From NCBI RefSeq assembly GCF_031583065.1, contig NZ_CP134053.1, forward strand, positions 6,923,001 through 6,987,000: a stretch of 64,000 nucleotides of DNA. Direction: 5' to 3'. The stretch is from Streptomyces sp. CGMCC 4.7035 (lineage in GTDB: Bacteria > Actinomycetota > Actinomycetes > Streptomycetales > Streptomycetaceae). The translations under genes and the position numbers were made by a program. Below are positions 8,564 to 17,258 of this stretch, one piece after another (within the stretch, counting starts at the first letter, position 1; every line of letters begins with the position of its first letter). Under the pieces are notes generated by a model. It was not told where the DNA came from and did not search any database. It was given only the letters and a program-made list of their open reading frames with translations.

Positions 8564-10146
8564 TCGCCACGCTCTCCCGCCTGGAGGCCGTGCGGTCCGG
8601 CCGCGCGCAGCCCATCGCCACCGTCCGGCACCGGCACGTGTCCGAGCGGCCCCTCGTCTTCGTGCCGCTCATCACCGCCGGCGAGGCGGGAGCACCGCTC
8701 GGGGCGCTCGTCGGCACCGACCGGGACGCGCCCCGGCTGCTCGTGGTGCCGCAGCCGCGCGACCGCGACCTGAGGTTCGCGTTCCTCGCCGACCTCGCGG
8801 ACGTCGTCCTGCCGTACCTCGACGCGTACGCCGAAGCGGTGGAGCCCGCCGAGCGCACCGAGACCGACCCGGAGACCGGCAAGCGGGTCAAGGTCGAGGT
8901 CGACCTGTGCGCGGACGCCCCGCAGTTGATCGTGCCGAGCCGGGCGGGCATCGACTTCGTACGGCTGCTCGGGCGCTCCATGCGCTTCCGCCGCACCGCC
9001 GAGCAGGACCCGGAAACTCCGCATCCGGCGCCCCCGCGGGTGCCGCTCCTCGGCCGCTGGCTCACCCACTTCGGGGAGCGGGCCCGGGTCCCCGGCTCCT
9101 CGCTGCTGCAGGCCCTGACCGAAGTGCTGACGCGGCACTGGGCGACCGGGCAGTCCTCCCTGGAGGACCAGCACCTGGGCGCGCTGCTGGCCTGGATCGA
9201 CCCGCCGGAGGGCACCTCGGGCGCGGACGCGGCGCTGCGGGCCGAGCTGGCGCGGGACGCGGACGGCCAGTTGCTGTGCCCGCCGGCCGGACCCGCCACC
9301 GACCCGGCCTTCGACAACAAGCTCCTCGCCCCGGCCATCGAGCGCTACGACCGCGCGCGGACCCGGCTCGCCGCCGCCGAGGACGGCGTGGAGGCGGACG
9401 ACCGGTTCGGTGAACTCACCGCCGCCGAACGGGAGATCCGTGCCCTCGTCGAGAGCCGTACGCGCCCGACCTGGGACGCGGTCTGGCGCGGGCTCGACCT
9501 GCTGCGCGCGCTGCCGGAGGGGGCGCACGTCGCGGACCGGTGGACGCGTGACCGCTGGTCGTTCACCGGCCACCGGGACCGGGTCGCCGCCGGGGAGCCG
9601 CCGCAGCCACGCCGCGACGACGCGGTCACCGCGGCGAACAAGCTCGCCACGCGCGAGCGGGAACAGGCCCGCCTCGATGCCCAGGAGGCGCTCGACGACC
9701 CGCTCGTCATGGCGGGGCGGCGGCTCGGCGGGGAGGCGTTCGCGGGTGAGGTCACGGATGTCGTGATGACGTACAGCGAGGGCAAGCGGCCTAGCCCGCG
9801 CCCGCTGGTGACCGTACGGACGGAGGACCGGCCGCATCTCGGGGAGCGTACGAAGGTGTACCGGTCACTGGGCGGCAAGCCGCAGGCGGCCGAGTTCGTG
9901 GGGGACGAGGGCGACGGCCTGGTGGTCCTGCGCATCGTCGACAAGATGGGCCGCGGCAAGGAGCCGGAGGCCGGGTCCGTGCCCGAGAAGGGCGACCGCG
10001 TCTGTTTCACGCTCTTCGAGCACGAGCAGCGCGGCGGGGCGAAGCTGCCCGAACCGGAGGAGACGCCGTGGACGCACGGCGGGCCGCCGGGCGAGTCCGA
10101 CGCAGTACCGCAGCCCGATCCGGTGACCGAGGAGGACGTCCTTTGA
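8554..10146 (+). CDS. Unknown middle component of the nuclease-helicase operon
   Basis: 530 residues. The ATG follows GGAGG and overlaps the nuclease stop. I do not recognise a named domain. Residues 1-110 form an alpha/beta region (FVPLITAGEAGAPLGALVG, LLVVPQPRDRDLRFAFLADL). The middle is helical and charged. The C-terminal about 120 residues contain short beta-rich segments (PLVTVRTEDRPHLGERTKVY, GDRVCFTLFEH) that could be an OB-like or beta-barrel nucleic-acid-binding module, which is inference. In one-polypeptide Dna2 and Upf1-type helicases a beta-barrel sits between nuclease and motor, a role this protein might supply in trans. Confidence 0.85.
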   Translation: MSLIATLSRLEAVRSGRAQPIATVRHRHVSERPLVFVPLITAGEAGAPLGALVGTDRDAPRLLVVPQPRDRDLRFAFLADLADVVLPYLDAYAEAVEPAERTETDPETGKRVKVEVDLCADAPQLIVPSRAGIDFVRLLGRSMRFRRTAEQDPETPHPAPPRVPLLGRWLTHFGERARVPGSSLLQALTEVLTRHWATGQSSLEDQHLGALLAWIDPPEGTSGADAALRAELARDADGQLLCPPAGPATDPAFDNKLLAPAIERYDRARTRLAAAEDGVEADDRFGELTAAEREIRALVESRTRPTWDAVWRGLDLLRALPEGAHVADRWTRDRWSFTGHRDRVAAGEPPQPRRDDAVTAANKLATREREQARLDAQEALDDPLVMAGRRLGGEAFAGEVTDVVMTYSEGKRPSPRPLVTVRTEDRPHLGERTKVYRSLGGKPQAAEFVGDEGDGLVVLRIVDKMGRGKEPEAGSVPEKGDRVCFTLFEHEQRGGAKLPEPEETPWTHGGPPGESDAVPQPDPVTEEDVL

Positions 10147-11495
10147 CCGTGTTCGCCCCGCCCGGCAAGGCCTTCGATCCGGGGGCCGCGGCCACCCGGG
10201 CCACCGAGGCGATCCTGCGCGACACGCTGCACGGAGCGCACCGTGGGGTCGTCGTCGACTCGCCGCCGGGCGCCGGAAAGTCGACGCTCGTCGTGCGGGC
10301 CGCGCTGGAACTCGCGTCCGCCGGGCGGCCCCTGATGGTGATCGCACAGACGAACGCGCAGGTCGACGATCTGGTGGTGCGGCTGGCGGAGAAGGATCCC
10401 GACGTTCCGGTCGGCCGGCTGCACAGCAGCGACCCGGACCCGTACGACAAGGCGCTCGACGACCTGCCGAATGTGCGGAAGTCGACGAAGGCGGGGGACC
10501 TGGCCGGCCTGGACGTCGTCATCTCGACCGCCGCCAAGTGGGCGCATGTCAAGGACGTGGAGCCGTGGCGGCACGCGATCGTCGACGAGGCGTACCAGAT
10601 GCGCTCGGACGCGCTGCTGGCGGTGGCGGGCCTGTTCGAACGGGCGCTGTTCGTCGGCGACCCGGGGCAGCTGGACCCGTTCGCGATCGTGGGGGCGGAG
10701 CAGTGGGCCGGGCTGTCGTACGACCCGTCCGCCTCCGCGGTGACGACGCTCCTGGCCCACAACCCCGAGCTGCCGCAGCACCGGCTGCCGGTGTCGTGGC
10801 GGCTGCCGGCGTCGGCGGCGCCGCTGGTGTCGGACGCGTTCTACCCGTTCACGCCGTTCCGCAGCGGTACGGGGCACGGGGACCGGCGGCTCACGTTCGG
10901 GGTGGCCTCGGACGGCTCGGGTGCCGACCGGGTGATCGACGAGGCGGCGGAGACGGGCTGGGGACTGCTGGAGCTGCCCGCCCGGCACACCCCGCGCACT
11001 GATCCGGAGGCGGTGCGGGCGGTGGCGACGGTCGTGCGGCGGCTGCTGGACCGGGGCGGGGCGGCGGTCTCGGAGCAGGCGGAGGAGCCGGTGCCGCTGA
11101 CGGCTGACCGGATCGCCGTCGGCACGGCGCACCGGGACCAGGCGGCGGCGGTGCGCTCCGCGCTGGCGGACCTCGGGGTGACGGACGTGACGGTGGACAC
11201 GGCCAACCGGCTCCAGGGCCGGGAGTTCGACGTCACGGTGGTGCTGCATCCGCTGTCAGGCCGCCCGGACGCGACGGCGTTCCATCTGGAGACAGGCCGC
11301 CTGTGCGTGCTCGCGTCCCGCCACCGGCACGCGTGCATCGTGGTGTGCCGGGCCGGGGTGACGGAGCTGCTGGACGACCATCCGTCGTCGGAGCCGGTGC
11401 AGCTGGGGGTGACGGTGAAGTTCCCGGACGGCTGGGAGGCGAACCACGCGGTGCTGGCGCATCTGTCGGAGCACCGGGTGGCTTGGCGGCCGTGA
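10143..11495 (+). CDS. SF1 (Upf1/Dna2-like) DNA helicase
   Basis: 450 residues from a TTG overlapping the previous stop (TTGA), with GAGGAGG eight bases upstream. Walker A SPPGAGKST (Lys46), motif II VDEAYQM (Asp148), motif III VGDPGQLDP, motif V DTANRLQGREFD and motif VI LASRHRHACIVV place it in the Upf1-like SF1 family (AAA_11/AAA_12). It forms the third member of the coupled operon 7331-11495. Together nuclease plus helicase look like a split Dna2 or AddAB-type end-processing machine, used in repair or in anti-mobile-element defence. Confidence 0.88.
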   Translation: MTVFAPPGKAFDPGAAATRATEAILRDTLHGAHRGVVVDSPPGAGKSTLVVRAALELASAGRPLMVIAQTNAQVDDLVVRLAEKDPDVPVGRLHSSDPDPYDKALDDLPNVRKSTKAGDLAGLDVVISTAAKWAHVKDVEPWRHAIVDEAYQMRSDALLAVAGLFERALFVGDPGQLDPFAIVGAEQWAGLSYDPSASAVTTLLAHNPELPQHRLPVSWRLPASAAPLVSDAFYPFTPFRSGTGHGDRRLTFGVASDGSGADRVIDEAAETGWGLLELPARHTPRTDPEAVRAVATVVRRLLDRGGAAVSEQAEEPVPLTADRIAVGTAHRDQAAAVRSALADLGVTDVTVDTANRLQGREFDVTVVLHPLSGRPDATAFHLETGRLCVLASRHRHACIVVCRAGVTELLDDHPSSEPVQLGVTVKFPDGWEANHAVLAHLSEHRVAWRP

Positions 11496-11629
11496 GCGGG
11501 GGCTTTCGGTCTGGCCCGTCGGCCACGGCCGACCGGGAATATCGTGTGGTCGCGGAGGCTTGAGACTGCCGGACGCGCCGATCGCGCTCACGCGGGCGGT
11601 TGGTTTCGCCCCCGCCGCCCCTACCCTTC

Positions 11630-11875
11630 CCGTCCCCAGGGGCTCCGCCCCTTCGACCCCGCCGGGGGCTCCGCCCCCTGAACCCCTCGCGGGGACTACG
11701 TCCCCTGCACCCCTCCCGGGGCTCCGCCCCCTGCACCCCTCCCGGGGCTCCGCCCCCTGAACCCCGCCAGGGCCTCGCCCCTGAACCCCCGGGGCTTCGC
11801 CCCTTTTCGGGGGCCAGCCCCCGGACCCCCGCTCCTCAAACGCCGGAGGGGCTGAATTTGCTGGAGGGCTGAATC
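11630..11875. repeat. Tandem GGGGCTCCGCCCC-type palindromic repeat block
   Basis: Several copies of a roughly 22-bp unit built round GGGGCTCCGCCCCCTGAAC occur in a row, each a small hairpin, followed by GCTCCTCAAACGCCGG at 11831. The latter recurs inverted at 20675-20701 with a 27-bp exact match. The whole intergenic space 11496-12034 holds no gene. This is a typical Streptomyces interspersed palindromic element, possibly terminating the nuclease-helicase operon. Confidence 0.75.
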
Positions 11876-12034
11876 CCCCGGCGCTGCCGACCCACTCGCC
11901 CCTACTCATTGCCGTGCGGGCAGATGCGCGGATGTCTCGCGCCGCGCGCGTCCCCGCCCCCTTGTGTCGTCGCGAGACAATGGACGGTGGCCCATCCGAA
12001 AGGCGCCACTCGAACCCTACGAGGAGGACAAGAC

Positions 12035-12400
12035 ATGGCGGAGCCCACGCCGCGTCGGAACGAGCCGCGGCTACGCCCCGCGCCCCTGCTCTTCGAGCCC
12101 GCGGAGGCGGCCTCCGACCCGGAGCACTTCTTCGACCTGGAGTCGATCGACGACCCGCGCGCCCTGCTGGCCCGGGCCACGGAGCTGACGCAGGCGTTTC
12201 GCGCGGCGGCCGACCGGGCGGTGGAGTACCAGGCGATCGCCGCCGCACAGCTCGCCGATCCGCGCCGCTTCGACCGGCTCACGCCTGCGGCCATCGCCGA
12301 GCAGGCCGAGTGGACCGAGGACTACGCGAAGAAGATGGTGGAGTTCGGGCGCGATCTGCTGCGGGGCGCCGATGCCACCGGGCCGGAGAACCTGGGCTGA
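12035..12400 (+). CDS. Small acidic conserved hypothetical protein
   Basis: 121 residues. The ATG follows GAGGAGGACAAGAC, which fixes the start. It is acidic and largely helical (DPRALLARATELTQAFRAAA, then DRAVEYQAIAAAQLADPRRF), with AIAEQAEWTEDYAKKMVEFG near the C-terminus; no signal peptide or membrane segment. No recognised domain. Co-oriented with the downstream gene but 139 bp apart, so probably not tightly coupled. Confidence 0.75.
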   Translation: MAEPTPRRNEPRLRPAPLLFEPAEAASDPEHFFDLESIDDPRALLARATELTQAFRAAADRAVEYQAIAAAQLADPRRFDRLTPAAIAEQAEWTEDYAKKMVEFGRDLLRGADATGPENLG

Positions 12401-12539
12401 GCGCACGCCGACCGTGCCGCACGCTGAGTGATCTTCTGGCATATGCCGAGCGGGCAAGATACTCCGCTCCACCCCGTCCTGTCCCGGTTTTCCGCAACCC
12501 ACCGAGACAGCTCGCTCACCGCCGGTACACCTGGTTGCC

Positions 12540-13169
12540 ATGAGCAGTCGAACGCCGTTCACCGAGTCCTCCGCCGCACCCCTTCCCAACCGGTTCGACG
12601 TCTCGGACGTCACCTCGGAGGGCGCCGCGTGGCTCGCCTCGGCAGGAACGTATCCGCGTAGCACGCTCGCGTACTGGGCGGAGCGCCCCACCGCCCCGGT
12701 CGTGCTGCCCTGCGGCACCTCGTTCGACGTCGTCAACACGCCCGCGATCTTCGGGCGGCGCATGCTCGACCGGCTGTGGGACGAGGGGCCGGGCTCCGGG
12801 CCCGTCGCCGCGCATCGGGGCCGGATGCTGCTGTTCACGGCGCCCGGCACGGCCCGGCGGCTGCCGGCGCTGCTCGACTGGGAGGAGTGGGGCGGCCGCA
12901 CCCACGCGATTCCGCCGTTGCTGTGCCACGGCCCCGGGGACGCGGTGACCATACCCGCGGCCCACCGCGACGGCTCCGGCGCCACCCACCTCGCCTCCCG
13001 CTGGCTGGTGGCGCCCGACACCCGTCACCCTTGGCTTCCGGGGCCGGAGGTCGTGCTCTGGGCGGCCGTCCGAGCGGCCCGTGCGGCCACCTCCGCCGCC
13101 GTACGCATATCGATTTTTCCTCCCGCCGACCAGGATGCTAATGTCTACGACGTCAGCAGGCGCCGCTAG
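12540..13169 (+). CDS. Primase/polymerase-like (prim-pol N-terminal family) hypothetical protein overlapping tRNA-Lys
   Basis: 209 residues. I recall this family as Streptomyces proteins labelled bifunctional DNA primase/polymerase. Seen are an N-terminal ASAGTYPRSTLAYWAERPTA, then VLPCGTSFDVVNTP, RMLLFTAPGTARRLPALLDW and SRWLVAPDTRHPWLPGPEVV. Classical AEP acidic residues (hhDhD) are not evident, so enzymatic activity is doubtful. The stop codon (TAG, 13167-13169) lies inside the tRNA-Lys gene that begins at 13160, so the last three arginines are read from tRNA sequence. Confidence 0.7.
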   Translation: MSSRTPFTESSAAPLPNRFDVSDVTSEGAAWLASAGTYPRSTLAYWAERPTAPVVLPCGTSFDVVNTPAIFGRRMLDRLWDEGPGSGPVAAHRGRMLLFTAPGTARRLPALLDWEEWGGRTHAIPPLLCHGPGDAVTIPAAHRDGSGATHLASRWLVAPDTRHPWLPGPEVVLWAAVRAARAATSAAVRISIFPPADQDANVYDVSRRR

Positions 13170-13233
13170 CTCAGTTGGTTAGAGCAGCTGACTCTTAATC
13201 AGCGGGTCCGGGGTTCGAGTCCCTGGCGGCGCA
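13160..13233 (+). tRNA. tRNA-Lys (anticodon CTT), copy 1
   Basis: 74 nt, CCA not encoded. Acceptor arms GCGCCGC and GCGGCGC pair perfectly with discriminator A. The anticodon stem GCTGA/TCAGC encloses loop CTCTTAA, anticodon CTT. The T arm contains GGTTCGAGTCC. Identical to copies at 24920 and 31525. The 5' ten bases are shared with the end of the upstream coding sequence. Confidence 0.98.
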
Positions 13234-13240
13234 CGATGAC

Positions 13241-13284
13241 GATGGCGATCCGTGTTCGCGTTCAGCGCGAAGCGGGTCGCCATC
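13241..13284 (+). terminator. tRNA-Lys copy 1 terminator hairpin
   Basis: Inverted repeat GATGGCGATCCG ... GCGGGTCGCCATC with inner arms TTCGCG/CGCGAA. It is closely related to the hairpin after copy 2 (25001), so the tRNA and its terminator look duplicated together. No clean T tract follows here. Confidence 0.7.
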
Positions 13285-13335
13285 GTCGTATGCGCTCCAG
13301 CCTTTCTCGCCTTTCGTCATCGTCGTCGTATTCCC

Positions 13336-13495
13336 TCGATCATCGTCGTGCCCCGTCGAGCATCGCCGCCCTCCATCGATCAACGCCGTCTTCCGTCGAT
13401 CATCGCCGTCTTATGCGTGGCAGCGGCGTCTTATGCGTGGCATGGGCGTCTTATGCGTGGCATCGGCGTCTTCCGGGCGGCGACGCCGCACGCGC
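13336..13495. repeat. 20-bp tandem repeat array
   Basis: Eight consecutive 20-bp units, starting TCGATCATCGTCGTGCCCCG and drifting through TCGATCATCGCCGTCTTATG to CGTGGCATGGGCGTCTTATG; the last is degenerate. The period is exact, with no indels. The array ends immediately before the stop of the metalloprotease gene at 13497. No gene lies in 13234-13496. Confidence 0.85.
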
Positions 13496-13496
13496 G

Positions 13497-14876
13497 TCAC
13501 TTCCTCGTGACCCGCACCGTCCATGCTCCGGTAGCCGTCCGGTCCTCCACCTCCACGCGCACCCCGTCCCCCGGCACCGTGAAGCTCTCCCCGACGCCCA
13601 CGGGGGCGTCCGCGAGGGAGGGGTAGACCGAGTTGGCCCAGCACGCCGCGGAGTGCGGGTGGGCGTCCAGGACCTCGATCGGGCCGCCCCCGGACGCCGT
13701 CTCGCCGCGGACGCGGTAGACGAGGGCGCCCTGCGTGCAGACCGAGTCGTCGTTCCCCACCGCCCCGCGCGCCTCGATGGCGAGCACACTGTCGGGACCC
13801 GTCCGCACGACCGCCAGCTTGGCGCCGCGCCCCGCACCGAACGCCTGCGCGCCGGGCCCGAGGACCCGCACGCCGGCGGCGCGCGCCGCGCCCGTCACCC
13901 CGGTCCCCCAGAGTGTGCCCGCGTTCACCGGCACCTCCGGCGCCCCGGCCGGCCCGGTCCCCAGCGACTCCAGCGTCAGCCGCGTGCTCCCCGCGCCGCG
14001 TACGCACACCACCTGGCGGCGGTCCAGCCACCCCAGCTTCCACTTGTGCCAGGCGAACAGGTCCGGCGCCAGGCCGAACTGGCTGCCCATGAGGTCCCAG
14101 TCGCCGACGTATGTGTCCCAGTCGCCCTTGCCGTCCGTGGGACGGTGGTAGAGGTCGGGCAGGTCGAAGACATGGCCCGTCTCGTGCGCGAGGACGAGCC
14201 GGTCCGGCGGATGCTTCTCGAAGACCGTGACCACCCGGCGGATGTCCTTGCCGTCCACCCGCAGCGGGGTGTCGAGGTTGACCACCTTCGTGGCGTCCGA
14301 GTCGACGCCGGGCGCGTCCGGGTCGGCCACCAGGTACACGATGTCGTACCGCGAGAAGTCGACGTCCTTGTCCGCCGCGGCGATCGCGTCACGCAGATAC
14401 GCGGACCGGTGCTCGGGGCTCCAGTCGCGCTGTATGGCGTACGAGGTGGAGGGGTGGGGCATCCGGATCCAGTGGCGCACCGGATGGGGGCGCAGCGTGA
14501 ACCGGCCGTAGGAGGCGCGTTCGAAGAACGTGCTGGTGGCCGGGAAGTGGTCCGCGGTCAGCTCGTCCGGCGTGGTCGTGGGTGCCGAGTCCGGGAAGGA
14601 CAGGAAGACCATGACCGCGTCGAGCGGGCGGTCGGGGCGCACATAGGAGGCGTTCCAGGTGTCCACGCCCTCCGAGTGGTGCGCCGCGCTGCGCCGGAGT
14701 TCGCACGGCGCGTCCAGCGGCTCGGCGAGGGCGGGGCCCGTGATGAGCGAGGTCGCGACCAGTGCCGTCATCGACGTGGCGACGGCCGCGGTGCTGCGCA
14801 GTGCGGGCGCCCGGTCCCGGACGAGCCCCTTCAGGGTCTCGCGGGTGAGCCCCGTGAGGGGGAGCGGACGCGGCAC
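13497..14876 (-). CDS. Secreted M6-family metalloprotease
   Basis: 459 residues. An N-terminal basic region and hydrophobic core (STAAVATSMTALVATSLITG) end in a signal-cleavage site near PALAEPLD at about residue 52. The zinc motif HETGHVFDLPDLY matches HExxHxxgxxD/H of immune-inhibitor-A-like M6 peptidases, followed by DWDLMGSQFGLAPDLFAWHKWKLGWLD, the family Met-turn region. Secreted protein degradation is the expected role. The gene is single, with the 463-bp region upstream shared with the divergent c-di-GMP gene. Confidence 0.9.
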   Translation of the reverse strand: MPRPLPLTGLTRETLKGLVRDRAPALRSTAAVATSMTALVATSLITGPALAEPLDAPCELRRSAAHHSEGVDTWNASYVRPDRPLDAVMVFLSFPDSAPTTTPDELTADHFPATSTFFERASYGRFTLRPHPVRHWIRMPHPSTSYAIQRDWSPEHRSAYLRDAIAAADKDVDFSRYDIVYLVADPDAPGVDSDATKVVNLDTPLRVDGKDIRRVVTVFEKHPPDRLVLAHETGHVFDLPDLYHRPTDGKGDWDTYVGDWDLMGSQFGLAPDLFAWHKWKLGWLDRRQVVCVRGAGSTRLTLESLGTGPAGAPEVPVNAGTLWGTGVTGAARAAGVRVLGPGAQAFGAGRGAKLAVVRTGPDSVLAIEARGAVGNDDSVCTQGALVYRVRGETASGGGPIEVLDAHPHSAACWANSVYPSLADAPVGVGESFTVPGDGVRVEVEDRTATGAWTVRVTRK

Positions 14877-15339
14877 GTCGACCTCCGGGTGCGGTTCTCT
14901 GAACTCACACCCAGCCTTGTCCTACTTGTATGACTACGCCCTGTTTGCCTGCCCCGGAAGGGTGAGACGCCATCAGTCGGGGGAAAGGCCAGAAGGGAGC
15001 CGCGACGGCCGGGGGAGGCGCAGTGCGGGGCGGGAGCGAAGGACGGCGCACGAGCACCGAGGGGGCGGCCGACGTGGGCCGACGCCCCCAATACTCACGG
15101 AACGTCACAACCAAGGGGCGCCTGATAGACGGGGGTCCGGTGCGGGCAGAAACGATCTGTCAGAACATGTGCTCGTTCCGGGACACTGGACAGTGGCTGG
15201 TAGGCCTTTGGGGCAGCCTCTATGATCGGCACACTTTCCTGCACGAACACAGCTTGTGCGGCCGCCCATCACGCGGCCGTCGACCCCGACGAGACCCACG
15301 AGATCCGTATGAAGAACGAGTGAACTGCGGGAGCGAACG
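14877..15339. other. Divergent intergenic region of metalloprotease and cdgA-like gene
   Basis: No coding signal on either strand. A GGAAC-containing stretch ACTCACGGAACGTCAC near 15095 has inverted TCAC/GTCAC half-sites. BldD control of cdgA is known in S. coelicolor, but I cannot assign a BldD box here with confidence. It must carry both promoters. Confidence 0.5.
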
Positions 15340-17238
15340 GTGAGCGGAACGTCCGAAGGGCCGGCGCCCGCGGCAGACCTCGTCGGCCGGGCCGTCACGG
15401 AAAGTCACGATGACCCCTCGATGGGTGTGTCCATGCCACCGCCCCTCGCGGGGGCACCCCCCTGCCCGCCCCCTACCGGAACGCCACCGCTCTCCCCCGT
15501 CGCCCGACCCCAACCCGTCGCCTCCGGCGCCGCGTTCGCCGTCGCGCCCCTGGCCATGGCGGTCGTCGACCGGGAGGGCCTGGTCACCGGCGCCAACGAC
15601 GCGATGGGCTCACTGCTCGGCACCGGCGCGGAGGGGCTGGTCGGGAAGGTCGCCGCCGACCTGGTGGACCTGTCCTCCGACGCCCGCACCTGGCACGCGT
15701 ACCGCGAGGTGCTGCGCGGCCGTCAGGCCCGGCTGCGCTGCACGCGCCGCCTCAAACACCCCGACGGGCACTCGCTCTGGGTCCAGGTCACCGTCACACC
15801 GCTGCCCGAGACCGAGAAGGCCGTCCTCCTCTCGGTCGCCGACATCAGCGCCCGGCGTGAACTCCAGGCGCGACTACGGCACTTGCAGATGCACGACCCG
15901 GTGACCCGGCTGCCCAACCGCACGCTGTTCTTCGAACGCCTGTCGGCCGCCCTGGAGGCGGAGTCGTACGAGGAGAGCGGAACCGGCCGGATCGGGCTGT
16001 GCTATCTGGACCTCGACGGCTTCAAGGCGGTCAACGACACGCTCGGCCACCGCGTCGGCGACCGGCTGCTCGCGGCCGTCGCGGAGCGTCTGACGGGCTG
16101 CGCGGACGAGGCCGGCCGCACAAGACCCGCCACTCCCCTGGTGGCCAGGCTGGGCGGCGACGAGTTCGCGCTGCTCGTGGAGGACTCGACGGGCACCGAC
16201 CAACTCGCCGAGCTGGCCGAGTCGGTGCTCAAGGCGATCCAGGCGCCGTTCGACCTGTCCGGGCAGCGGCTGTCGGTCTCCGCGTCCATCGGTGTCGTGG
16301 AGCGGCACGCCGCCGGGACGACGGCGACCGGTCTGATGCAGGCGGCCGATACGACGCTGTACTGGGCGAAGGCCGACGGCAAGGCCCGCTGGACCCTGTT
16401 CGACCCCGAGCGCAACGCCCACCGTATGACCCGTCAGGCCCTCTCCTCCGGTCTGCGCCCGGCCATCGAGCGGGGCGAGTTCGCCCTGGAGTACCAGCCG
16501 TTGGTGGGCATGGAGGACGGAAGGGTGCTGGGGGTCGAGGCGTTGGTGCGCTGGCACCACCCGCAGTTCGGCACGTTGACGCCGAATCGGTTCATCGGCC
16601 TGGCCGAGGAGGACGGCTCGATCGTCCAGCTCGGGCGCTGGGCGCTGAGGACCGCCTGTCGTCAGGCGCGCCGCTGGCAGCTGGAACGCCCGGACGAGCC
16701 GCCGATCTTCGTGAGCGTGAACGTGGCGGTGCGTCAGGTCTGGGACTCCGACCTGGTGGCGGACGTGGCGGGCACCCTCGCGGAGACGGGACTCGCCCCC
16801 CATCTGCTCCAGCTGGAGCTGACCGAGTCCGCGGTGATGGGCTCGGCGGGCCGCCCGCTCCAGGCCCTCCAGGCGCTCAGCGACATGGGGGTGCGCATCG
16901 CGATCGACGACTTCGGAACGGGCTACTCCAACCTCGCCTACCTCAGCCGACTACCGGTGTCGGTCCTGAAACTGGACGGCTCGTTCGTCCGCGGCTTCCA
17001 GTACGAGGGCACGGACGCCCATCCCAACCCCGCGGACGAGGTCATCGTCGAGGCCATGATCCAGCTCGCCCACCGGCTGGGCCTGACGGTCACCGCCGAG
17101 TGCGTGGAGACGTCCGCGCAGGCCACCCGGCTGCGCCGGATCGGCTGCGACACCGGCCAGGGGTGGCTGTACTCGCGGCCGGTGCCGCCGGATCGTATCT
17201 CCGAGCTGGTGGACCCGGAGGCCTGCCACCGGTCCTGA
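15340..17238 (+). CDS. cdgA: PAS-GGDEF-EAL c-di-GMP turnover protein, probable CdgA
   Basis: 632 residues from a GTG preceded by GGGAG. A Pro-rich N-terminus leads to a PAS domain (about 65-175), then GGDEF with intact active site at 272-276 (RLGGDEFALL) and EAL with intact EAL at 400-402 plus DDFGTGYSNL and LKLDGSFVRGF. No membrane segments, so it is cytoplasmic. Both cyclase and phosphodiesterase motifs are complete, so either activity is possible. Symbol assigned from architecture and recalled synteny with SCO2817 (CdgA, a BldD target controlling development); not verified by alignment. Confidence 0.85.
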   Translation: MSGTSEGPAPAADLVGRAVTESHDDPSMGVSMPPPLAGAPPCPPPTGTPPLSPVARPQPVASGAAFAVAPLAMAVVDREGLVTGANDAMGSLLGTGAEGLVGKVAADLVDLSSDARTWHAYREVLRGRQARLRCTRRLKHPDGHSLWVQVTVTPLPETEKAVLLSVADISARRELQARLRHLQMHDPVTRLPNRTLFFERLSAALEAESYEESGTGRIGLCYLDLDGFKAVNDTLGHRVGDRLLAAVAERLTGCADEAGRTRPATPLVARLGGDEFALLVEDSTGTDQLAELAESVLKAIQAPFDLSGQRLSVSASIGVVERHAAGTTATGLMQAADTTLYWAKADGKARWTLFDPERNAHRMTRQALSSGLRPAIERGEFALEYQPLVGMEDGRVLGVEALVRWHHPQFGTLTPNRFIGLAEEDGSIVQLGRWALRTACRQARRWQLERPDEPPIFVSVNVAVRQVWDSDLVADVAGTLAETGLAPHLLQLELTESAVMGSAGRPLQALQALSDMGVRIAIDDFGTGYSNLAYLSRLPVSVLKLDGSFVRGFQYEGTDAHPNPADEVIVEAMIQLAHRLGLTVTAECVETSAQATRLRRIGCDTGQGWLYSRPVPPDRISELVDPEACHRS

Positions 17239-17258
17239 CCGTCAGGGCCCTTCCGCGC

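Noticed and set aside
13236..14933. Long plus-strand frame opposite the M6 protease
   Set aside because: It is the complement of a gene with zinc motif and signal peptide; low-complexity translation with no family features.
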